From positions 7,274,685-7,338,684 of the forward strand of contig CM064748.1 of NCBI GenBank assembly GCA_032717465.1: a stretch of DNA of 64,000 nt, written 5' to 3'. Below the pieces are notes generated by a model. It ran no database searches. It was not told the origin of the DNA and saw nothing but the letters and a program-made list of their open reading frames with translations. The DNA comes from Coenobita brevimanus (lineage: Eukaryota; Arthropoda; Malacostraca; Decapoda; Coenobitidae). A program made the translations under genes and the position numbers. This document shows, one piece after another, positions 9,868-19,223 of the stretch (positions are counted from its first letter, which is position 1; the number at the start of each line of letters is the position of its first letter).

Positions 9868-12800
9868 TTACATCGGAGGGGGTTTTGACTTAACTAGGTT
9901 GATTAAAAGATGCGGGGTGTTGGATGTGGCGTTATGGATGATGGATGTGGCTGTGTTGCTTAGTGTTTGAACAGGTGTGGCGAGAGGGGAGGTGGGTGTT
10001 ATATCGGGGTCTGGGTAAGCGGCGCCACCTCTGATGGTGGCTGTTGCTCTGCATTTAATTATGTAGTGTAACAGGGGGAAGGGGGCGTCTGTTCTGCAGT
10101 AGCTGCAGATTGCGTTTCTGATATTATTGATAACTAGATCGCGTGATAAGTAGCCGAGGCGGAGGCGGTGTATGTAGGTGAGAAGTCTGTTGGGTGTATG
10201 TGTGGGTAGCGGTATTTGTTTATATTTTGTTGCACTGGCGTACCAGATGGCGGAAGTGGAGCCTTGGTTGACATGGTATTCATGTTCGTGTTTTGTGAGA
10301 GTGGGTGTTATCATTTTTATGTCGTGTTTTGTTTGTGTTATGGTCGGTGGTATGTGTATATCTATCTGTGGGTGCGTAAGGGCGTTTTTGGCTGCACGGT
10401 CTGCTCGTTCGTTGCCGTGTATGTTTACATGGCTGGGGATCCAGTGTATCGTGATTGTTCTGCCTGATTGTGCGATGTTGTGTGCTGTGTTGTTTATTGT
10501 GGAGATGATGTGTCTATTGTTACGGTGTTTATGTTTGCGTAGTGTTTGTATGGCGGAGAGAGAGTCTGTGTGTATGTTTATGTGCGTTCGTGTATTTATT
10601 GTGTTAGCGTCTGACAGCGCCTCCGCAATGGCTACTAGTTCTGCTTGCAGGGTGGATGCTCCGTCAGAAATTCTTGCAGCGAATTCTTTTTCATTGCTGA
10701 TGAATGCAGCTGCAGCTTTCGGTTGTTCTACAGAACCATCTGTATAGTAGTTTACTGTGTTTCGGTCTGTGATTGTCGCGATTCTTTCTAGCGCTTCTTG
10801 GCGTAGTAGTTGCGGGAGTGTGGTTTTTTTCCCTGTGATTTTTGGGGTAAGTCTGTATGGTGGGGGGGTCCATGGGGGAGGTTCTTTATATTCCGGTATC
10901 GGGGTGTCGGGCTGTTGTGTGATTTTGTTTGTGGCGTTGTATTTCCTAATGGCCCGAATTATGCAGTGTGTCCAGCTTTTATTTAGGAGAGTGGGGTGTC
11001 TGATCAGTTCTGCTTTGATTTGTTTTATAGGGGTAAGGTCTGAAGCACTGTGAGCTAGCTTAGCAGCTATGCATACTACTCGTGCTTGTATTCTGTTTTG
11101 TAATGATTCGATACCGCATTCCATGCGTAGGTTGATGAGACGAGTCCAAGGTGGGGCGTTTGTTATCGCACGTAGTGCATTATTCTGGATTACCTCTAGC
11201 TTTTCCGTTAGTTGTGGTTCTATGGTTATTAGTGCAGGGGCGGCGTAGTCTACTAGGGAACGGATAGCTTGGATGTAGAAGAGTCTTAGTAATCGATGTG
11301 TTGCTCCCATTCCTCTGCCAGCTAATGCTCTGAGTGCGTTTGTTCTTATTTTTGTTCTTTCCCTGAGGTAGCTTATTTCTTGTCTGAATCTGAGGCTGGT
11401 ATCTAGCCAGACTCCTAGGTACATGTGGGTGGTGACGTAGTCAATAGGTGTGGCATCGAGGTAGAGTTGTTGTTGTGGTGTGTTCATGCCGAAGGGGAGT
11501 GCTTTGGTTTTATTTATGTTTATTTTAAAGCCAAGGTTTTTGCAGGTGGAATTTAAGCGTGTCAAGGCGGTTTGGGCTTTAGTATGATAGGGGCCCTTGT
11601 TTATGATGATTGCTAGGTCGTCTGCGTGAGTAATTTGACGTTGGGGCCTAGGTCTATTTCTAGGAGGCGTTCAATTAGAGTGTTAAAGAGGGTGGGGCTG
11701 ATTATACTTCCCTGAGGGGTGCCGTTGGTGTGTTTGTGGAGTGATGATGTGGTGCCGTGGAAACGCACCATCGCTTCTCTGTTTGTGAAGAAGTTTTCTA
11801 TCCACTGTAGAAGCTTGCCTCCTATTCCTTTACGGGCTAGGGCATCTAGAATTGATTCGGGGCAGGCTAATTCGAAAGCCTTCTCTAAGTCTATAAAAAT
11901 AGCTAGCCCCCTCCTTCCTCTCAGTTCGGTGAGTAGTGTTGCGAGGCATTCGCTCGTTCCCCTGCCGCTGGTGTAGGCGAATATATGATCGTGGGGTGTG
12001 GGTGTGCACCACTGTAGTCGTCGTAAAATCATTCTTTCAGCTGTTTTGCTGAGACAGCTTAGTAGGCAGATGGGCCTGTATGAGCCTGGGTTTTTGGGTT
12101 TTGGCACGGGGGTGATGAGTGCCTGTTTTCAAGTTGTTGGGAGTTGTCCTGCTTCCCAGGAATGGTTAATTAGGTTCAGTATGGCGGCTTTTGCAATGGG
12201 GCCTGCGTGTCTTATCATAGAGTAAGTGATGCCATCCTTACCAGGGGCAGTGTCTTGGCTTGTTTTCAGTGCATTTTCAAGTTCGTTCATAGTGAATGGG
12301 CAGTCGGCTGGATGCTCTTTTTGCTTCTCCCTGTTAATTACGTGTCTTCTTTCATTATGCAGTAATTCCTGGCGCCGTCTTGTGGCATCTGGGAGATGTC
12401 TTGGGGAAGTGTTGTTTGCAAAGTTTAGTGCTATTCTTTCAGCTTCTTCTTGTGGGTTGAGGTGGGATGTGGGTCTGTTGGGGGTTGATCCTGACACTGC
12501 TCTGAGTTTCTTCCATAATGCCTCAGTGCTGCTGCTTGCATTAAGGGAACTGCACCACTCTAACCACTTTTTTTCCTTGATTTTGTTCTTTTCTTCTCTT
12601 ACCAGTCGGACTGTCGTTCGTAAGTGTTGCAGTCCTTCAGGTGTTCTGTTTTTCCTGTATATTTTCTTTGCTTGGTTTTGTCTGTGGTTTAGTTCCTTGA
12701 CTCTATCGTTGTAAAACCACCAGTCCTTGTGGTTGAATCTTTTGTGTGTTGTTTTAGGGATGGCAGCTAGTGCGGCGTCTTGTATGGCTGTTGTTATTTG

Positions 12801-13631
12801 TTTTTCATGTGCTTGGAGATCAAGTGAGTGTTGCAGTGAGGCTGTGAGTTGTTCCAGAGTATCTGTGTATAGTTGCCAGTTAGCTTTTTTTTGTATTGAA
12901 TCGTGGGGGTGGGCCTGGTGGTTTGGGTAGAGGGGGTAAATTAGCTTTTATTGATATGGCATGGTGGTCAGACATTAGAATTGGGTGGGTGTTCCACTGG
13001 GTTAGGGGAGCCAGATTGGTTGATATGAATGCGAGGTCAAGACGGCCTCCTTGTATATGGGTTGGGGTGTCGGCTTTATTTAGAAGGGTGACTGTGTTAG
13101 TTTCATTCAGGAGTTCTGCAATGTGTCTCCCTGCTTGGTTGGTGTTGCTAGGGGAGCCGAGGAGGGGGTGGTGGGCGTTCATATCTCCTACTATGAGTGT
13201 TGGCTGGGTGTCAGCATTAGCAACGAGTTCTGTGAGGTCAAGGTCTGCGTTATGCTTGCGGTATACGTTGTAGATGTGGAGATTGCAGTTCTGCAGTGAT
13301 ATGGAAATTCCCTGTGCCTCTACCCCGTCACCACAATGTGGCATGGGTACTATGGGTGTTGTGGGTATATGGCTTCTTATAAATATTGCGAGGCCTTGGG
13401 GTCCGTTACGTGCTGAGGGGAGGAAGAGGGGGGTGAAGCCTCTCAATCTGCAGTTTCGGTTTTGGGGCAGGAGGGTTTCTTGTAGTATGACGACATCTGT
13501 TTTGTCGGTGTGGACTGCTTCCTCGAGTTCTGCTTGTTTACCCCTGATTCTGCAGATATTCCACTGGAGGAACTTGATGTTGTTGGTATTGGGGTTATGC
13601 TGTTGAGTAAGTCCCAGGACATTTTGTGCAT
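9868..13631 (-). pseudogene. Element 3 ORF2, endonuclease-RT-RNase H (broken)
   Basis: Polyprotein for target-primed reverse transcription. Seen in order: endonuclease (KFLQWNICR, ILQETLLPQN, VGDMNAHHPLLG, SDHHAIS); RT (GKDGITYSMIRHAG, YRPICLLSCLSK, LEKAFELACP, NGTPQGSIISPTLFN, then HADD in place of YADD); RNase H (YYTDGS, QAELVAIAEAL, HTDSLSAIQTL, HWIPSHVNIHGNERAD); C-terminal zinc-like CSYCRTDAPFPLLHYIIKC. Frameshifts occur near 12885, 12120 and 11630. The ORF2 frame is open upstream across the ORF1 end (to 14031) with no ATG next to the endonuclease and lies in the -1 frame relative to ORF1. Confidence 0.88.
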
Positions 13632-15638
13632 CTAGGTTGTTGTGTGATCTGGGGGTAGGTTGCGTGTTGTTTCGCTCGTTGCTTGGGTTATGTCCATGGC
13701 TTTTAGTGGTGATCGTGAACGAGTTCTCTGCGTGTGCCTGGCGTCTATTGATGTGGAGTGGAGTGGTTTGTCTGCTTGTTCTCGGGGTTGTGGGGGTTTG
13801 TAGGGGTATGGGGTTGGTTGCAGCGGTGGTTGGTGTGTTGGGTTGACCTGTGAGGCGGTTGGTAGAGGTGGGTTGTCTGGCTGGCTGCTTGGGGTGAGTA
13901 AGTTGGGGCTGTGTTGTGTCGTGTGAGTGTTGATTAACTTGTTTATCGCTGGGGTTACTAGTCTGGGGTCTAGTTGGCGGCCTAGTTGGTCTGAGACAAT
14001 CTGTAGTACTCCCAGTGCTATCTCCCGGCATATGGTGCGGAGTGTTTCTGTGTCCACTGTAGTGAGTTGTGGCTGTGGCGTTTGGGTTGTCTCTGTCGAC
14101 TGTGTTTGTGTTGCAGTCGTAGTCAAAATTGGTGTTGAGGTTGCTTGGGTGGGGGATGGGGGTGATTGTTGTGTGGCAGGTAGGCTTGTTTTAAAGTTGG
14201 TGGTGGTGGCGTTGTTGCTTCTGGGGAGTGGGGGGTACTCTGCTGTTGAGGTGGAGTTGGGTGGGGGTTGGGATTGTCTGTTCTGTGTACCCCAGACGAA
14301 GGTGCCTAGGGGTGCTGGAGAGACTTTGAGTCTCTCCTGCACCCACTTGGCTTGTCCTTCCATGCTTTTTAGTACTCTGTCTATCCTTGCTGGGCAGGAT
14401 CTGTTCCAGGCATGGTGGTTGCGTCCGCAATTTGGGCATTTGGAGTTTATTGGCTGTTTGGTTTTGAACCTGGTGAGGCACTGCTCTGTTGGATGTTGTT
14501 GGCTGCACATTGCACAGGTTGGTGGGCGTGTACATGTCAATTGATGATGTCCAAACTTCTGGCAATTGTAACATCTTAGTGGTTCCGGGGAATATGGGCG
14601 GAGGTAGTAGGTTCCCCAGTTTCCCAGGTCTAGAGTCTGGGGAATGGTGCCTCTGATTGTTACTAGAACTTGTCTTGTCGGTTCCCCTCGTGTTTCGCAG
14701 CGTGTGGCTGTTTCCACCTGGCTGTGTTTTAGGATTGGTTCTAGTGGCTGGAATTGGTTGTAGCCCATCAGTATGACTTTGCGTGTTGCGAGGTCGGGGT
14801 TTAATTCCTTTATGATTGCAGGGTAGCCTGCTACTGTTTTGCAATACTTCAGGGTCTCGTACGTGTCTTGGTCGTGTGGTGTTAAGATCATACTGTAGTC
14901 TCGTCTCATTGTGGTGTGGAATTTTAGGTTGGGGTGTTCCTCTTCTAGTTGCATGACTAGGTCCATTGTTGTGGCGAAGGCCTCCTGCTTTGGTATCAAG
15001 AAGGGTGGTAGGTTTGTGGTGGGGCGTGGGGCAGTCTTTACAGAGACAGCTGGAGTTCTTCTGGGTTGGATGTTTGGAGGTCGTGCTGCAGGGGGGTTGT
15101 CGTTTCCCGATTTAAGGGGGGCTGGCAGAGTTAGTGAGTCATTGCTGCTGTCATTGCTTCGTTTCTGGTTTTTGTTGTTCTTTTTCTTGTTTGTGACGAC
15201 GGTGAAGTTTTCGTCTTCATCTGGTGCTGTATTGGAGTTGTCTGCCTCTTGCTCATCTATTTGTGCTGTGCAGTCTTGGGCCGTGTCGTTGGTGTCACTG
15301 GGTGAAGTGGAGATTGCTTCTGTAAGATCAGATTCTGGCGGTGGTGGAGTGGTGTCCATTTCACTTGAATTTTCGGTGGGTGGAGTCAGCGGGTTTTTCT
15401 TCTGCGAGTTGTCCTGTTGCACAGGTACTTGCTTTTTTGCTCCTGGTGTATGTTCCTTGGGGCTGGGGTCTCTTGGTCTTTTGTTTAGGCCAGCTAGTTT
15501 CGTCATGTTGCCTGTGGTTGTTGTGCCTGTCTTCAACTGTATTGGTTTTGGCTTCGTTGTCTTGGTTTTGGGGATGGTTCCTCCTCCTCCTCCTTGTCCT
15601 TGGGGAGGGGTTCTGGGTTGGTTGGTCGTTTTCTTCAT
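13632..15638 (-). CDS. Element 3 ORF1, zinc-knuckle nucleic-acid-binding protein
   Basis: Intact 668-codon ORF from MKKTTNQPRTPP. Role by family: binds element RNA and forms the RNP. Seen: long low-complexity N-terminal region with acidic and basic blocks (TNKKKNNKNQKR at about 150), a folded domain ending in RPYSPEPLRCYNC, three Cys/His clusters at about residues 354-412 (CYNCQKFGHHQLTC, CAMCSQQHPTEQC, CPNCGRNHHAWNRSC), a Pro/Gln/Thr-rich linker and an SR-like tail TQRTRSRSPLK. Homologous to ORF1 of D and E. It is the only complete ORF1 of this group in the window. Confidence 0.88.
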   Translation of the reverse strand: MKKTTNQPRTPPQGQGGGGGTIPKTKTTKPKPIQLKTGTTTTGNMTKLAGLNKRPRDPSPKEHTPGAKKQVPVQQDNSQKKNPLTPPTENSSEMDTTPPPPESDLTEAISTSPSDTNDTAQDCTAQIDEQEADNSNTAPDEDENFTVVTNKKKNNKNQKRSNDSSNDSLTLPAPLKSGNDNPPAARPPNIQPRRTPAVSVKTAPRPTTNLPPFLIPKQEAFATTMDLVMQLEEEHPNLKFHTTMRRDYSMILTPHDQDTYETLKYCKTVAGYPAIIKELNPDLATRKVILMGYNQFQPLEPILKHSQVETATRCETRGEPTRQVLVTIRGTIPQTLDLGNWGTYYLRPYSPEPLRCYNCQKFGHHQLTCTRPPTCAMCSQQHPTEQCLTRFKTKQPINSKCPNCGRNHHAWNRSCPARIDRVLKSMEGQAKWVQERLKVSPAPLGTFVWGTQNRQSQPPPNSTSTAEYPPLPRSNNATTTNFKTSLPATQQSPPSPTQATSTPILTTTATQTQSTETTQTPQPQLTTVDTETLRTICREIALGVLQIVSDQLGRQLDPRLVTPAINKLINTHTTQHSPNLLTPSSQPDNPPLPTASQVNPTHQPPLQPTPYPYKPPQPREQADKPLHSTSIDARHTQRTRSRSPLKAMDITQATSETTRNLPPDHTTT

Positions 15639-16220
15639 TGTGATAGGGAGAGAAAAAGGGAGTGCCCAGGCCTACCTATATCAGCGATCCTAGGCGCCGG
15701 GTTTTTACCTCCCCCGTCCTCTAAAGGACGTCGTGGGGAGTGACCCTTGCACCTACGCTGATTACCCCCTGAGGGGAACCTAACCCTAACAGCGTTTTGC
15801 CTTCCTGCAACCCCCTGGCTCCCCAGCCAACCTAGTGGCCCCCCTTGTGGCGGCCCTAAACGGCCTTCCCGCGGGGTTCGGTTCGCCAGTGATGGGGTTG
15901 CAGGAAATCCTACGGCGATGTGGGCAAAGGATTGCAAAGGACGGGGAGATAGAGTGTGGTGTATTGGATGTGTGTGTGTGTATGTGTGTAGGGGGAGACG
16001 GTGGAGGGGAACGTTACAGAAAGGAGAGTGTTTGGAAGGCGGGAAAACCCGCCTGACTGTGATATACAGCTGTCAGTTGCCCAACAGTGTATAGTCACAG
16101 TCGTGTGGTGCTGCTGGTGGCAGGAAGTGAGGAATCGAGTTGACGAAAGTGAAACGTGGGATGTAAACTCCGTAGAGTTAAAGAGCTAGAGATGCTTCTT
16201 CCGCTGCTCGCACGAGAATC
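15639..16220 (-). promoter_or_regulatory. Element 3 5' leader
   Basis: No gene. Minus reading: AACCGAACCCCGCGGG (plus about 15870-15885), a GGGGGGCCACTAGG region, GTTAGGGTTAGG (plus 15779-15791), and a perfect hairpin CGTCCT-TTAG-AGGACG (plus 15715-15730) 77 nt before the ORF1 start. A palindrome GGCGGG/CCCGCC lies at about 16038-16053. The first element bases resemble the starts of F and G (GGAAGAAGCATCTC). A short (TG)n tract lies at 15970-15990. Confidence 0.65.
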
Positions 16221-16231
16221 GGGGGACGCGC

Positions 16232-16392
16232 TGTTGTTGTTGATGATGATTCTCTCCTCAATTCGAGGAGACCGGGCCTTGCTGTAGCCCGGTTGCTGGT
16301 GGTTGTCTTGAGTAAAGGTAAGGGGGGAAGACAGGGCCTGGGGAATGCCCAGCACACACGCCCTGTCTCCTGGCTGAGTTGCGGTGTGTGTA
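16232..16392 (-). mobile_element. Element 4: 161-bp 3' fragment of an RNase H-group LINE (or tiny non-autonomous copy)
   Basis: Flanked by GCGCGTCCCCC copies (minus reading; plus 16221-16231 and 16393-16403). It ends with the shared two-hairpin tail: ACCGGGC/GCCCGGT (plus 16271-16293) and CTCCTC/GAGGAG (plus 16254-16270), then GAATCATCATC and (AAC)n. Only 3' sequence is present, so this is either a strongly 5'-truncated insertion or a very short non-autonomous element. Confidence 0.75.
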
Positions 16393-16403
16393 GGGGGACG
16401 CGC

Positions 16404-16520
16404 TTGCTGAAATCCTTATATGTGATTCCTGCCCGATCGCAGCCCGGCTTCTGCCTCGTTCCCATTCGCGGGTGGGATGGGGCCGGGTCGGGAAGACGGG
16501 TATTTAAAGGAAGGTCGCGG
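16404..16520. promoter_or_regulatory. compact bidirectional TATA promoter, histone-type
   Basis: Minus-facing CATATAAG (plus 16415-16422) and plus-facing TATTTAAA (16501-16508) lie about 80 bp apart with a GC-rich core between them. On the minus side the GCGCGTCCCC junction ends 27 nt after the first T of the TATA. On the plus side GCGGGTGAC ends 28 nt after its TATA and runs into CCACTCTCGCTCGTC, close to the start region of the H3 gene here. Divergent histone pairs are standard in arthropods, so a histone pair promoter is likely, but neither downstream coding region is directly attached any more. Confidence 0.65.
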
Positions 16521-16529
16521 GCGGGTGAC

Positions 16530-17149
16530 CACTCTCGCTCGTCAGTTCCTGCCCAGCGCTCTTAGCAGCAACATCTCGTCCCCAGTCTCTGGATAGTGAA
16601 CTTTGGATTACATTTCCTAAGACTTTCTCGTCTATCGTGACTATTTCACAGTTACAACTGACTGTTCTGGCTCTTTTTTTTTTTTTTTTTTTTGTTTGTT
16701 TGTTTGTTTGTTTTCTGTCTCGTTTTGTCAGCTGGCTTTCCGGCCTGCCACTTAGGGTCCCTTCCGTAGTACGAAGCCGAACCCTGAAGGGGTACCGTAG
16801 GGTACTTCCATGAAGGGGGGCCTTAGGGGCCTGGTTATAGGAGGTGGTAAGGGTAGGCATTTCTGTTAGGGCTAGGGTTAGGTAAGTCCCTCACGGGGCA
16901 GTGCTGGGGTACTCTTCGTCGCCCTTTAGAGGGTGGGAGTAAGCCCCCCCCGGCACTGTAGGGAACCGCCGGATTGCTCGCTGACATTTGTTTATTTCTT
17001 TAATTTAATTGTTTATCTTCTCTTATTCATATATGTGTACATAGGCGTACGTACATGTGTACATTACTAGTGTACATGTGTATGTGTGTGTATGTATATG
17101 TGTACATGTTAGTTAATGAGGATGTAAACAAATAAATAAATAAACAAAT

Positions 17150-17194
<45 letters not shown>

Positions 17195-17247
17195 TTACAC
17201 ATATATATATGTATATATATAATTTTTTTTTTTTTTTTTTTTGAGCC
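16530..17247 (+). promoter_or_regulatory. Element D 5' leader
   Basis: No gene. ACGAAGCCGAACCCTG (16771-16786), a GGGGGGCCTTAGGGGCC region, TGGTTATAGGAGG (about 16833), GTTAGGGCTAGGGTTAGG (16866-16883) and hairpin CCCT-TTAG-AGGG (16922-16933). Then an AT-rich insert with (TA)n at about 17153-17190, which makes this leader longer than those of 3, E and F. A T run and (GTTT)n lie at 16674-16711. Confidence 0.65.
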
Positions 17248-17399
17248 ATGAACACGTCTGATTCCCACCGCACCTCCGACCCAGAGGATGGGTCAGCAGA
17301 CCCTCCACCTCTGCTACTAGTCTGCGCTCCTCTGCCAAGAAGCCCAGACTCACTGGACCAGACCACGACCCTGACGACTTTTACTCTTCCACCCCGGCC

Positions 17400-19223
17400 A
17401 TGGACACTGACGACTCTCCCACATCTGACCTCAACCCAAGCCTTAACCCCACACCCTCAACTGATGCAGCTGCTGCCACAAGCCAAGCTCCCACTGACTC
17501 TCAGGATAACAACGACGGCTACACCCTTGTCACCAACAGGAGGAAGACTGCAGGCAAAAGGAACAGAACACCAGCAGGTAACGCCACTGAGAACACCCAG
17601 AACCGTTCCACCCCTGCTGCACCTGGTCAAGACAGCCGCCAGCACACCACCGACTTCACCAGAGCCCCCCCAACCAAGCACCCAGCATTCCTCATATCCC
17701 CAAATGACGCCTTCCCCACGCCCTATGATATAGTGGCAGCTATTGAGACAGAGCTCCCCCACCTCAACTTCAAGCTAGAGGCGACTAAGAACCTCAACAC
17801 CATCCTTGTCCCTCTAGACGAAGACACCTACGAAACACTTGACCACACCAACACAGTCGCAGGCAAACCCCTCCAACTTACAAAACTCGACCCCAACCTC
17901 TCCACCAGGAAACTAGTCATCCAACACTATCCCTTAAATTTTCCCATTCAAGCCATCCTCAACCACGCCCAAGTAGAAGAGGCCAAAAGATGCGAGGTCA
18001 AGGGAGAACCCACCAAGCAGGTCATTGTCACCCTTCGAGGACCCATCCAGACAGCTCTCGACCTCAAATCATGGGGCACCTTCAACCTGCGCCCCTACAC
18101 CCCAGAACCACTAAGGTGCTTCAAGTGCCAAAGATTTGGACACCACCAATCCAAATGCACCAGACCCCCAACATGTGCCATTTGCAGCAACCGCCATGCC
18201 ACCCAACAATGCCTCGACAAGCTCAAGGCAGGGCAGTCCATCATAGCGAAATGTCCAAACTGCCAGGGGAACCACCATGCGTGGAACAAAGCTTGTCTGG
18301 CCCGAAAGGACCAAGTCCAAAGAGGCATGGCAAGGGAGCACCGCCTGATCCAGGAGAGGGCGGCCTTGATACCAGCACCACCAGGAACATTCACATGGGG
18401 CCAGCAGAACACCCCCACTCCCTCACACCCTCACATCCTAACCCAGACAGACTTCCCTCCACTGTCCACAGGCACTCGACAGCCTGCAAAGTCGCTGCAT
18501 CAGAAACCAGCAACACTAACACATCACAGCACCACCCCAACCTTGCCTCTCCCCCAACAAACACGCCATTCCAATGCAAAACAGAACACCAGCACTCAAA
18601 CGGAGCCAGAATCCTCCACTCAAACCCCAACTCCAACCCCCACTGCACCTCCTGGTTGCATGCTGGTCACAATAGAGGGCCTCCACCAACTTGGGCAACA
18701 ACTAGCCGAGGCCATAACCACCACTCTAGCAATGCAGCTCGGCTGTCCCCTCAACAAGGAAGGAATATCCCTTGCAGCCACCAGGGCCATCGACAAATTT
18801 GTAGAAAATCCCCCACCGGATTGCCACGTCGAGGGTCCTCAGCAACACAACACCCCTCAGACACAAACACTGGCTCCCCAAACAACAACATCCGTCTCCC
18901 CAGCCAACTCACCTCTGAACACAGCCTCATAAATACACACTCAGCCAGCACCACAACACCGCTTGAACCAGGAGCCAAGCGAACGACGGAGCCGATCCCG
19001 GTCGAGGGAAGGCAGGACAAAACACAGAAGCCGACACAGCTCCTCCAAAGACACTCACAGGCACACACAAAACACAGACAAGACACCACACAGACTACCC
19101 TCACGATCCCCCATGCCCAGCAAAGACAAGCGCAAACCAACGCAAACGACCAAAGAGACGCCACACAGAATACGCTCGCGATCTCCCATACTAACACAGA
19201 CAGACATGGATGCAGAGAGCTAA
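17400..19223 (+). pseudogene. Element D ORF1, zinc-knuckle protein (one in-frame stop)
   Basis: The frame runs from MDTDDSPTSD at 17400; homology to element 3 ORF1 begins slightly upstream, where an ATG at 17248 is out of frame, so an N-terminal indel is likely. Seen: central domain ending RPYTPEPLRCFKCQRFGHH, then CAICSNRHATQQC and CPNCQGNHHAWNKAC (about residues 240-300), WGQQN motif, Thr/Pro-rich linker. A TAA at 18930-18932 interrupts the frame. The same frame continues to 19223 with an arginine-serine tail (RRSRSRSREGR, HRIRSRSPI). Presumed RNA-binding RNP component. Confidence 0.85.

Larger units (their letters stand above)
9772..16220 (-). mobile_element. Element 3: full-length RNase H-bearing non-LTR retrotransposon
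   Basis: 6.45 kb on the minus strand, flanked on both sides by GCGCGTCCCC (minus reading; plus 9762-9771 and 16221-16231), a convincing target-site duplication. It has a 5' leader, intact ORF1, broken ORF2 (endonuclease, RT, RNase H, terminal zinc motif), a two-hairpin 3' tail and a terminal (TAC)n/(CTA)n repeat instead of poly(A). Domain content matches the I/Nimb-like LINE groups rather than Jockey; exact clade placement needs a tree. Confidence 0.88.
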
